Source of the DNA: Actinomycetota bacterium
GTDB lineage: Bacteria; Actinomycetota; Acidimicrobiia; Acidimicrobiales; JAJPHE01
Length of the DNA stretch: 34,430 nucleotides
Direction: 5' to 3'
Assembly: GCA_021325435.1 (NCBI GenBank)
Contig: JAJPHE010000092.1
Coordinates: 1 to 34,430 of the forward strand
Of this stretch, positions 1 to 6,724 are shown in pieces. Within the stretch, counting starts at the first letter, position 1, and each line of letters opens with the position of its first letter. A program made the translations under genes and the position numbers. Under the pieces are notes generated by a model. The model saw nothing but the letters and a program-made list of their open reading frames with translations. It was not told the origin of the DNA and searched no databases.

Positions 1-84
1 CACCGAGCAGCCCAACTCTCCTTCGTGGTCGCCATCCTCCTCACCATCAAGCTCATCGACCGAGGCCACCTCCCCCGACCCTGA
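1..84 (+). CDS. C-terminal fragment of an unidentified protein (cut by window edge)
   Basis: Frame 1 is open from the first base to a TGA at 82-84 and encodes 27 residues. The middle is hydrophobic (FVVAILLTIKL) and the end is basic and proline-rich. The start lies outside the window. The tail loosely recalls the C-terminal helices of some transposases, but this is too little to assign a family. No further gene is visible between 85 and 224. Confidence 0.35.
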   Translation, partial: HRAAQLSFVVAILLTIKLIDRGHLPRP

Positions 85-224
85 CGGCGCCTATCCGCTC
101 ATCCTCTAAGTCCGACTTGGGGCAATCCTCATCGGCCGGGTGCCGGCTCACTTGAGGGCGCTTGCGGTGAACCAGACAATGGCTGGAGACGTCGGGTCCG
201 ACCCGAGGGCTTGGGCTCCTCGCC

Positions 225-455
225 TCAGCGCTGCAGGTCGAGGATGGCCGAGCGCACATCCCTGATGGTCAGGTCGATCTCGTCGATCACCGCCTCCACC
301 CGGCAGCGAACGGCAGGGATCTCGATCATTGAGAGCAGCCCCTGGAGGCCGAGGCCGGCGGAGAACAGTCGCCGTACGACCGTATCGGTCAGATCCTCAC
401 CGACCTGCAAGGCCCTGGCCTCCAGGCTCCCCGCCGCGTCCACTCTCTGCAGCAT
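225..455 (-). CDS. Stand-alone DHp-like (HisKA_3/DevS-type) fragment lacking the phospho-accepting histidine
   Basis: The 76-residue product matches the two-helix dimerisation domain of NarL/DevS-type sensor kinases: an EDLTDTVVRRLFSAGLGLQ segment, then a second helix ending in TIRDVRSAILDLQ. In the kinase family this first segment normally reads DLHDTV, so the phospho-accepting His is Thr here. There is no ATPase domain and no GAF domain. A GAGGAG ribosome-binding site overlaps the stop of the upstream kinase gene, and the ATG lies 9 nt after that stop, so the two are probably translationally coupled. It may be a non-catalytic dimerisation partner or modulator of a kinase, or a decayed remnant. 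The well-placed start signal and intact reading frame favour a working gene. Confidence 0.7.
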   Translation of the reverse strand: MLQRVDAAGSLEARALQVGEDLTDTVVRRLFSAGLGLQGLLSMIEIPAVRCRVEAVIDEIDLTIRDVRSAILDLQR

Positions 456-464
456 GGGTTCTCC

Positions 465-2123
465 TCAGTTCGACGAGGGCGCCGGCACGGTGACCGACTC
501 CTCGGGGGCGCTCGCCAACTTGGGGAGCGTTATGACCAGTCGTGCCCCGTGTGGCTCCGCCGGTCGGTATTCGATTGAGCCGCCCGTCGCCTCCAGGATC
601 TCCCGGGCCAGGGCGAGGCCCAGTCCGGCCCCATCGGAATCGGACCCGGCCCTCCGCCCCCCGCGCGTGAAGGGCACGAAGAGCTTCGGCACCAGGTCGT
701 CGTTCACGCCTACTCCGTCGTCCTCCACGCTCAGCACCGCCTGCCCCGGCCGATCCTCCAACCCGACGACGATCCTGGATCCGCCGTAGCGGTAGGCGTT
801 GGTGAGGAGATTCACCACCACCCGGGCCAGCCGGCGCCGGTCGCCCAGGACGCTCACCGACGTTGGCGCCGGACGGACGATGACCGTCTTGCCGTCGGGC
901 GGAGGGGCGGTCTCCAGTGCGTCGCTGATGGCGTCCTCGAGCAACACCGGCTCGGCGGCCCGGCTGACCCGGTTGTGGCTGCTGCCGAGCTCCAGCAGCT
1001 CCTCGAGAAGGCCGCCGAGGCTCGAGCTCTGCCGTTCGAGTACGGCGAAGGCCGTTTCCACGTCCTCGGCGGACATACGGTTGCGGTCCTCGCGCAGCAT
1101 GGTGGCGAAGCCGTTGATGGCGGTCACCGGGCGGAGGAGTTCGTGGGCGGCGGCGGCCAGAACCGTCTCGGGATCCTGCAGCAGCGCGTTTCTCCGCTGG
1201 CGGGGTCGCCCACTCTCTTCAGCTCCCTCATCCTGGATCCTGGCGCCCCGGGCGAGGTACATGGCACGATCAGCCCGATCCACGATGTCCGCCGGCGCCA
1301 CGTGATGGTCGTCGGCCAGGGCCACCCCGACGCTGAGACTGAGCGACTCGTCGGTGGCATCACCCTGGCGTGAGAAGCTGCGGATGCGGGCGGCAATCGA
1401 GTCGGACTCCTCAGGAGACTGCAGGTCGTCACACAGAACGGCGAACTCGTCTCCTCCGTAACGGGCCACCACGTCCTGGGGGCGGACCGACGAGGAGATG
1501 CGGGCCGCCGCCGCCCGCAGGAGACGATCTCCGGCGGAGTGACCATGGCGGTCGTTGGTCTCCTTGAGACCGTCGACATCGATAAACAGGACGGCGGCCA
1601 GCCGGCGGCGGTCGCGGCGGCGGCGGTCCAGGGCATGGCCCAGGAACTCGAGGAACTGGGCCCGGTTGTACAACCCGGTGAGCGGGTCGTGGGACGCCTG
1701 GTGAGCCAACCGTCGGGTGGCGGCCCGCTGGTTGGTGATGTCGAACACGGTCGCCACCATCCGTACGACCCTCCGCCCGGCCAGCTGGGGCACGACCGTG
1801 ACGTGCAGCGCCCGCTCGGACTCATCCGGGCCGCGAACCACCCAGTCCGTACTGAAGGTCTCCCCCGCCCGGGCAGCCGACAGGAGGGGGTCACGTAGGC
1901 CGACCCCCCCGGACGCCTCCAGGGCGTCGAGCCAACCCTGCCCGCGCCACTCAACGTCGAGTTGGCCGGTCATCTCCAGCCACGCCCGGTTGGCGAAGCT
2001 CGCTGATCCATCGGCTCCGGCGACAACCACTCCGACGGCCAACAGGTCGGCCAGCTGGCGCACCGGCGCCACTCGCGATGGCACCACCGCATTTCGCTGC
2101 CGGTTCTTCCGCTCTGCCGACAT
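465..2123 (-). CDS. PAS-GGDEF-HisKA-HATPase hybrid (diguanylate cyclase / histidine kinase)
   Basis: The 552-residue protein has an N-terminal PAS domain (about 25-130) and a GGDEF domain (about 140-295). The latter has an intact GGDEF at 223-227 and an RxxD inhibitory site (R214-D217) five residues before it. A HisKA helix with His327 in AAHELLRPV and an HATPase domain (about 425-535; N442, DDG at 468-470, glycine-rich GAGLGLAL from 498) follow. No membrane segment is seen, so it is probably cytosolic. GGDEF and a complete histidine kinase in one chain is an uncommon order. The chosen ATG at 2123 has GGGAGG upstream; the frame stays open to 2267, but that extension has no ribosome-binding site. 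No response regulator lies nearby. Confidence 0.88.
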   Translation of the reverse strand: MSAERKNRQRNAVVPSRVAPVRQLADLLAVGVVVAGADGSASFANRAWLEMTGQLDVEWRGQGWLDALEASGGVGLRDPLLSAARAGETFSTDWVVRGPDESERALHVTVVPQLAGRRVVRMVATVFDITNQRAATRRLAHQASHDPLTGLYNRAQFLEFLGHALDRRRRDRRRLAAVLFIDVDGLKETNDRHGHSAGDRLLRAAAARISSSVRPQDVVARYGGDEFAVLCDDLQSPEESDSIAARIRSFSRQGDATDESLSLSVGVALADDHHVAPADIVDRADRAMYLARGARIQDEGAEESGRPRQRRNALLQDPETVLAAAAHELLRPVTAINGFATMLREDRNRMSAEDVETAFAVLERQSSSLGGLLEELLELGSSHNRVSRAAEPVLLEDAISDALETAPPPDGKTVIVRPAPTSVSVLGDRRRLARVVVNLLTNAYRYGGSRIVVGLEDRPGQAVLSVEDDGVGVNDDLVPKLFVPFTRGGRRAGSDSDGAGLGLALAREILEATGGSIEYRPAEPHGARLVITLPKLASAPEESVTVPAPSSN

Positions 2124-2367
2124 CCTCGGGCCTCCCTTTCCCATGTGACCTAGTAGGTCGCGGGACCGGGGACCGGGGCTCGCTTCGGCACCATCGAACG
2201 TGCCGGTGCCTCCACAGTACGCCCTAACCCGAGCCGCCGCCAGACGTACGAGTGGACCAATTCCCAAACAGCCGATCCGCCGCTGCCGGAGGCCCGACGG
2301 CGCCCCGGGGATGAGCGCCCGGGGTTGAGCACCCGAAACCGGTGCCCTACCTAGCAGCCGATGGTGG

Positions 2368-3087
2368 TTAGGGCCCCCATGCCGCTGGGTCGAGGCTGCC
2401 GTCGATGGCGTCTTGGGCCACCTTGGTGAGACGGAGGTTGTGACTGCGGGCGTAGCTCCTCAACCGATCGAAGGCCTCTGCCATGCCGATGCCGGCGCGC
2501 TCGAAGATGACGCCCTTGGCCTGCTCGATCAGAACCCGGCTGTCCAGGGCCCGCATCAGCTGCTCGTTCAGCAGCTGATTCTCGATGGTGGACCAGTGCT
2601 GAACCACGCTGATGGCGGCCAGGTCGGCGAAGGCCCGGGCGACCACCAGGTCCTCGTCGGTCATCGGGGTCTGTCCCGCGTTGAACAGGTTCAACGCCCC
2701 TACGGTCCGGTCGCGCAGCCGCAACGGGAGGGCGAAGGCGGATCGGAAGCCCGCCTCCAGCGCCCCCGACGCGAAGCGGGGCCAGGGACCTACCCCCGCC
2801 TGGAGGTTCTGGTGCTCGACCGGCTCACCGGTCCGAAAGGCATCCAGGCACGGGCCCTCCTGGGCCTGAAGCTCGAACAGCTCCAGGACCCGCATCGCCT
2901 CGCTGGAAGAGGCGGCGAGGCGCAGGTCGTTGTCAGGAGACGCCAACATGACGCCGGCGGCAGAGACCCCGAGCAGACTGACGCACCGGTTGGCGAGCCC
3001 GGTCAGCAGCTCGATTACGTCGAAGTCGCTGACCAGCGTGTCGGCCAGCTCCACCAGAGATCGAACCAGAGCAGTTTCTCTTGCCAT
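2368..3087 (-). CDS. GAF-ANTAR domain protein (putative RNA-binding antiterminator)
   Basis: The 239-residue protein has a GAF domain (about 17-164, with EGPCLDAFRTGEPV and the ALPLRLRDRTVGALNLF strand) and a C-terminal ANTAR domain (about 172-228, with LIEQAKGVIFERAGIGMAEAFDRLR). ANTAR domains bind paired hairpins in nascent RNA and allow read-through of terminators; the GAF part presumably senses a ligand or redox state. The ATG at 3087 has AAGGA seven bases upstream, directly behind the stop of the preceding GAF-ANTAR gene at 3099. The in-frame ATG at 3102 has no ribosome-binding site. It is the second gene of a tandem pair; the targets are not evident. Confidence 0.88.
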   Translation of the reverse strand: MARETALVRSLVELADTLVSDFDVIELLTGLANRCVSLLGVSAAGVMLASPDNDLRLAASSSEAMRVLELFELQAQEGPCLDAFRTGEPVEHQNLQAGVGPWPRFASGALEAGFRSAFALPLRLRDRTVGALNLFNAGQTPMTDEDLVVARAFADLAAISVVQHWSTIENQLLNEQLMRALDSRVLIEQAKGVIFERAGIGMAEAFDRLRSYARSHNLRLTKVAQDAIDGSLDPAAWGP

Positions 3088-3098
3088 GTCCCCATCCT

Positions 3099-3791
3099 TC
3101 ATCCGAAACGGAGCTTTCGCTCCACCACATCCCTGGCCACATCGCGCAGCGGCCGATCGGTGCTGAAGGCATGAGCCCGCAGGGCGATCATCGCCTCCGT
3201 GACAGTGACCCCGAGCTGGACCGACACCACGCCGGCCGCGTTCTGCACGACGAAGTAGAACTCGGCGCCCAACTCCAGCTCCTCGGCCAGGGCGCCGGGA
3301 CGGGCCTCGGCCTGGACATCGAGCAACCAGTGAGCGACCACCTCGGCCATCACCAAGGCGTCGGCGTGTTGCTCGTCGCTCAACGGGCCCGAACGGTCCT
3401 GGTAGACGTTGAGCGCACCGAGGCGCACCGCTCCCACCCGCAAGGGGAAGCCGAACACGGCTCGGGCGCCGGCCTCGAGCGCCTTGGGGGTGAAGGCCAA
3501 CCAGCGAGGCGTGCGGGGATCGGCCAGATCCGGCTCCAGGACGGCCCGGTCCTGCTGGTAGGCGTCCACGCAGGGACCCTCTCCGAGGACGTACTGCAAC
3601 TCTTCGATGGCGGCGCTCACCGCGTTCGTATTGCACACCGACCCGCGGGCCTCGTCGCCAGCCATGAGCATCACCCCTGCACCGGAAACGGCGAGGACGT
3701 CGGTGGCCACCTCGCATAGCCCCCGGGCGGTGCGACCCCTGTCATCGGCGGCGAGCCCGGCGAGGATTCGAGTCAGTCGTTCTCCTGGCAC
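3099..3791 (-). CDS. GAF-ANTAR domain protein, first of a tandem pair
   Basis: The product is about 230 residues if the GTG at 3791 is the start. The GAF part contains LGEGPCVDAYQQDRAV and GFPLRVGAVRLGALNVYQ. The C-terminal helical part (NAAGVVSVQLGVTVTEAMIALRAHAF) is an ANTAR-like domain of the type common in actinobacteria. The start is uncertain: the frame stays open to a TTG at 3863, and the strongest ribosome-binding site (AGGAGGTGGAGG) serves an ATG at 3844 in another frame. The stop overlaps the ribosome-binding region of the next GAF-ANTAR gene, so the two are co-translated. Tandem, diverged GAF-ANTAR genes suggest two inputs acting on related RNA targets (inference). Confidence 0.82.
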   Translation of the reverse strand: MPGERLTRILAGLAADDRGRTARGLCEVATDVLAVSGAGVMLMAGDEARGSVCNTNAVSAAIEELQYVLGEGPCVDAYQQDRAVLEPDLADPRTPRWLAFTPKALEAGARAVFGFPLRVGAVRLGALNVYQDRSGPLSDEQHADALVMAEVVAHWLLDVQAEARPGALAEELELGAEFYFVVQNAAGVVSVQLGVTVTEAMIALRAHAFSTDRPLRDVARDVVERKLRFG

Positions 3792-3844
3792 CCGGCGCCC
3801 TCGCCCTCGGCTCGAGCAAGGGGTCCGACCACTCCCACAATCAT
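3773..3844 (-). CDS. Possible 23-codon leader peptide upstream of the GAF-ANTAR pair
   Basis: An ATG at 3844 follows AGGAGGTGGAGG, the best ribosome-binding sequence in this area, and opens a 23-codon frame ending in TGA at 3773-3775. It overlaps the probable GTG start of the GAF-ANTAR gene at 3791, an arrangement suited to translational coupling. The peptide has no recognised family. It could equally mean that the downstream start is misjudged. Confidence 0.3.
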   Translation of the reverse strand: MIVGVVGPLARAEGEGAGCQEND

Positions 3845-4018
3845 GCGCCCTCCACCTCCTCAATAGAGCGAGATGGCGCCAGCGGGGTCTCGACTGAACG
3901 CGTTTCCGGGCCCGCGGGACGGGCCGCTCCGCCGCTCATCCTACCCCGGATCTATGGGTACCAGTCCCGAATCCGCCTGACGGCGCCCCGCCGCGGCCCT
4001 GGTGACTGATTACTGGGC

Positions 4019-4201
4019 TTACTGGGCCGGTCGCTTGCACAGCACGGCGACCGCCCCGTCACCCAAGGCCGTCATGCCGACGGCCTCCCAACCCATGGCT
4101 CCTTCACGGTTGAGCACCTCCACCGCCTCTGAACTTGCCGGGGCGTTGGTCGGGGCCCGAAAGGCAGGAAGGGCGATGATGATGTACTCCCATTTCGTCA
4201 T
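4019..4201 (-). CDS. Small DUF4177-like protein
   Basis: This 60-residue protein has the DUF4177 pattern: an N-terminal KWEYIIIALP strand, a middle helix (EAVEVLNREGAMGWEAVG) and a final strand (AVAVLCKRP). The function of the family is unknown. It lies alone on the minus strand between the GAF-ANTAR genes and the divergent RsbW-type gene. The ATG at 4201 has only a weak ribosome-binding site. Confidence 0.75.
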   Translation of the reverse strand: MTKWEYIIIALPAFRAPTNAPASSEAVEVLNREGAMGWEAVGMTALGDGAVAVLCKRPAQ

Positions 4202-4297
4202 GGACCCAAGTCCACCACGAAACGGCGGCGTGGTCGGAGGGCACCAGGGGTATGGTCAGGCAGAGTCAAGCTCTCATGCCGACCGCCCCGGACCCCG

Positions 4298-4762
4298 GTG
4301 GTCACTTCGAGCGATGTGTTCGGGGGAATCGTGGCCGACGAGGAAGGCGCGGACCGGTCGGTTTCGGCCACCTTCGCTCCCCATGCCCAGGCGCCCGGCC
4401 AGGCTCGCGCCTGGGTGCGTGCGGCGATGACCGAATGGGAGGTAGACGATCCAGACGGCATGGTGCTGCTCGCCCTCAGCGAGCTAGCCACCAACGCGGT
4501 CGTGCACGGAGGGTCCGACTTCACCGTGCGGGTCTCGTGTGAACCAGGTGGTCTGGTGATCGGGGTTCGTGACCGCAGCCCGGCCGCCCCGGTCCAGCTC
4601 GTCTTCAGCGCCGCGTCGGAATGGGGACGGGGCCTGGGAATCGTCCGGGCCCTCGCCAGTGACACCGGCGTCGAGGAGCACGGAGCGGAGGGCAAGACCG
4701 TCTGGGCCCGAATCCCCGTCGGCGGCCCCGCCGGTGACACGGAGGGACACCCGGCGCGCTAG
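4298..4762 (+). CDS. RsbW-like ATP-binding anti-sigma factor / serine kinase
   Basis: The protein is a single HATPase_c_2 domain of up to 154 residues. It has the N-box SELATNAVVHGG (E62, N66), the VRDRSP motif (D92) and GRGLGIV (110-116). Family members bind a sigma factor and phosphorylate an STAS anti-anti-sigma partner; neither partner is visible here. The GTG at 4298 has no clear ribosome-binding site. The in-frame GTG at 4331 is preceded closely by GGGGGA and may be the real start, giving 143 residues. A GGGTAT element at 4248-4253 resembles the -10 of sigma-B/F promoters but lacks a convincing GTTT partner. Confidence 0.85.
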   Translation: MVTSSDVFGGIVADEEGADRSVSATFAPHAQAPGQARAWVRAAMTEWEVDDPDGMVLLALSELATNAVVHGGSDFTVRVSCEPGGLVIGVRDRSPAAPVQLVFSAASEWGRGLGIVRALASDTGVEEHGAEGKTVWARIPVGGPAGDTEGHPAR

Positions 4763-4789
4763 TCGCTCCTTCCCCCCTCCACAACGGGA

Positions 4790-5029
4790 TCAGCTGGCCG
4801 GCGCGCTCGGCATCACGTCAGCTTCACTCTGAAGCCCCGGCAGCACCCTCCCGTCCGACACCCGCTGGAGCCGGTAGTGGAGCTCCGAGCCCCGCAACTC
4901 CGCGTCGACGATCAGGAACCCGCCACTCCAGCGCCCGTCGAAGGACGAGCGAACATCGACCCGAGTGCCCTCCGCGATACGCGGCCAGCCCCCACCGCCC
5001 GCCGCGCCCTCGGACCCGAAATCGGTCAT
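4790..5029 (-). CDS. Small actinobacterial protein of unknown function
   Basis: The 79-residue product begins with a glycine-rich segment and contains EGTRVDVRSSFDGRWSGGF followed by LHYRLQRVSDGRVLPG. This is the pattern of a small beta-rich protein that I recall as widespread among actinobacteria without a defined role. The frame stays open to a TTG at 5146, but the upstream residues look non-conserved, so the ATG at 5029 is preferred. It lies downstream of the PIG-L gene on the same strand, 126 bases away. Confidence 0.6.
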   Translation of the reverse strand: MTDFGSEGAAGGGGWPRIAEGTRVDVRSSFDGRWSGGFLIVDAELRGSELHYRLQRVSDGRVLPGLQSEADVMPSAPAS

Positions 5030-5155
5030 CACGCCACCCCCGTCAAGCCTTGCGCTCGGGTCGCCGGGGTCCGGGGCGACTGACACCCGGCCGTCAGCTG
5101 GCACTCGCCAGACACGACCGGTCCGCGTGATGGTAGTTCGGGTCAACGGGAAGGG

Positions 5156-5902
5156 CTACCGCCGGGTTCGTTGGCCCTCCGGTGGAGGCCGATCGGCTGG
5201 GTCACGAGGATGGATCAGCCACCGCAGGTGCTCTCTGGCCCCCGACAGCTCGAGGCGTCGGCCCAGCACCGGATTGTGGGTCGACTGGCTGGCGTGGCAT
5301 GCGATGGCGTCGTGCTGGCGGTCCCGGTCGATGTCGATGGTGATGTCGATCTGGTCCGGCGCCCGTCCGACGAAGCCGGTGCCCAGCTCGGCGTTGAGCT
5401 GGCCGGCGACCTGGTCGGGCAGCGCCCAGGCGAGGACGGGGATCCGGTGGGCAGCGCCGACGGCACAGGCGGCCTCGGTAGCTCGGCGGTGGTCAGGGTG
5501 GCCGGTGATGCCGCCTTGGTCGAACACGAGGAGGAGGTCGGCAGGGGCGAGGGCGTCGGCTACCAAGGCGGTCAACTCCTCGAGGGGAACCTCGCCCAGG
5601 CAACCATCCGCATAGGCCAGGAGCTCCACCTCGTCGATGCCGAGGACGTCGGCGGCGGAGCGCAGCTCTGCGGCACGAGCCTCCGCCAGAGGGGGGCCGG
5701 TCTGACCGAGGGTGGAGGCCTCGCCGTGGGTGAAGCACACGACCCGGACCCGGGCTCCGTGGTCAGCGAAGGCGGCGAGGACAGCTCCCAGCCCGAAGGA
5801 CTCGTCGTCGGGATGAGCGACCACCGCCAGCACGTCGGCCGCCCCGGGCAGCTTCTCGTATGTCCTGTCTGGGGCGGGGTCGTGGATCAAGAGCGTCTTC
5901 AT
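5156..5902 (-). CDS. PIG-L (LmbE/MshB-type) zinc deacetylase
   Basis: The 248-residue protein has both zinc motifs of the family: AHPDDES (H30, D32, D33) and GHPDH (H135, D137, H138). Relatives remove N-acetyl groups from glucosaminyl sugars (MshB, BshB) or cleave mycothiol S-conjugates (Mca). The length is between BshB and MshB/Mca. The ATG at 5902 has GAGGAG upstream and is only 5 nt behind the stop of the ArsR-rhodanese gene, so both form one operon. That context suggests a role in low-molecular-weight thiol or sulfur-conjugate metabolism, but the substrate cannot be read from the sequence. Confidence 0.88.
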   Translation of the reverse strand: MKTLLIHDPAPDRTYEKLPGAADVLAVVAHPDDESFGLGAVLAAFADHGARVRVVCFTHGEASTLGQTGPPLAEARAAELRSAADVLGIDEVELLAYADGCLGEVPLEELTALVADALAPADLLLVFDQGGITGHPDHRRATEAACAVGAAHRIPVLAWALPDQVAGQLNAELGTGFVGRAPDQIDITIDIDRDRQHDAIACHASQSTHNPVLGRRLELSGAREHLRWLIHPRDPADRPPPEGQRTRR

Positions 5903-5907
5903 TGACG

Positions 5908-6576
5908 TCACTCCTCTCCAACGGCGACCGGTAGGCCGGCCAGGCGCCACTCCGGCATCCCCTCGGCGAGGCGGCGGGCCTTGTATCCCCTGGCCCGCAG
6001 CCGTTCGACGGCCTGGGGGGCCATGACGCAGTACGGCCCGCGGCAGTAGGCGACGATCTGGGCCCGGCGGGGCAGCCGGGCCAGGGCGGCGTCCAGCCGG
6101 TCGAGGGGGACCGACAGCGCGCCAGGAATGTGCCCGGCGGCGAACTCCTCGGCCGGGCGCACGTCGAGGATGACGACGTCGCCCCGTCCGGCCCGCTCGA
6201 TCAGCTCGGCCCGGCTGACTGGCTCCAGAGAGTCCCGGGCCACGAAGTAATCGGAGACGATGCGGTCCACCTCGGCCAGGCGTCCCCGGGCCAGGTCGCG
6301 CAGCGCGACCAGGAAGGTGGCCACCTCGTCGCCGGCCAGCCGGTAGAAGACCTTGGTCCCCTCCTTGCGGGTCTCCACCAGCCGGGCCCGGCGCAGGACC
6401 TGGAGATGGGCCGAGGTGTTGGTCACCCCCATGGCGGCGTACTGGGCCAGCGCCTCGACAGTGTGCTCGCCCTGGGCCAGCACCTCCAACAACTCGATCC
6501 TCTTGGGGCTCGCCACCGCCTTGGCGGCGCGGGCGAACTGCTCGTACAGCGCATCTTTCGCCTCTCGACCCTCCAT
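5908..6576 (-). CDS. ArsR-family repressor fused to a rhodanese domain
   Basis: Residues 10-100 of 222 form an ArsR-type winged helix, with NTSAHLQVLRRARLVETRKEGTK split as recognition helix and wing. Residues 125-217 form a rhodanese domain with active-loop CRGPYC (C178, C183). The HTH half contains no cysteine, so it cannot use the Cys pair of BigR/SqrR-type persulfide sensors. The rhodanese cysteines are then the likely sensing site (inference). The ATG at 6576 follows AGGAGG. It is divergent from the metallo-beta-lactamase-rhodanese gene at 6725 and probably controls it from the 148-bp shared region. Confidence 0.9.
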   Translation of the reverse strand: MEGREAKDALYEQFARAAKAVASPKRIELLEVLAQGEHTVEALAQYAAMGVTNTSAHLQVLRRARLVETRKEGTKVFYRLAGDEVATFLVALRDLARGRLAEVDRIVSDYFVARDSLEPVSRAELIERAGRGDVVILDVRPAEEFAAGHIPGALSVPLDRLDAALARLPRRAQIVAYCRGPYCVMAPQAVERLRARGYKARRLAEGMPEWRLAGLPVAVGEE

Positions 6577-6639
6577 CCGGCGCCTCCTCTGATCCTGAAA
6601 GTGACGGTATGCCCGGGGCCCCGCAGCCCGGCAGGGCCG

Positions 6640-6672
6640 TTGGTCGCTATTTTTCCATAGATCTGTAGAATA
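6640..6672 (+). promoter_or_regulatory. Divergent promoter/operator region of the sulfur-stress genes
   Basis: Within very GC-rich DNA, bases 6647-6672 form an AT-rich island with an imperfect inverted repeat (TATTTTTC at 6648-6655, GTAGAATA at 6665-6672). TAGAAT at 6666-6671 fits a TANNNT -10 box for the plus-strand gene starting at 6725; TTGGTC at 6640-6645 is a weak -35 with a long spacer. This is the natural binding site for the divergent ArsR-type repressor. Confidence 0.45.
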
Positions 6673-6724
6673 CTGGAGGAGCGGTCCCGGTTGGGCTCAT
6701 GCACCGGCAGCGGAGGACTGTGCG

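Noticed and set aside
1-84. Insertion-sequence end
   Set aside because: The 27-residue tail only vaguely resembles transposase C-termini, and no inverted repeat is identified downstream.
4248-4253. Sigma-B/F-type promoter before the RsbW-like gene
   Set aside because: GGGTAT is present, but no GTTT-like -35 lies at the expected distance.
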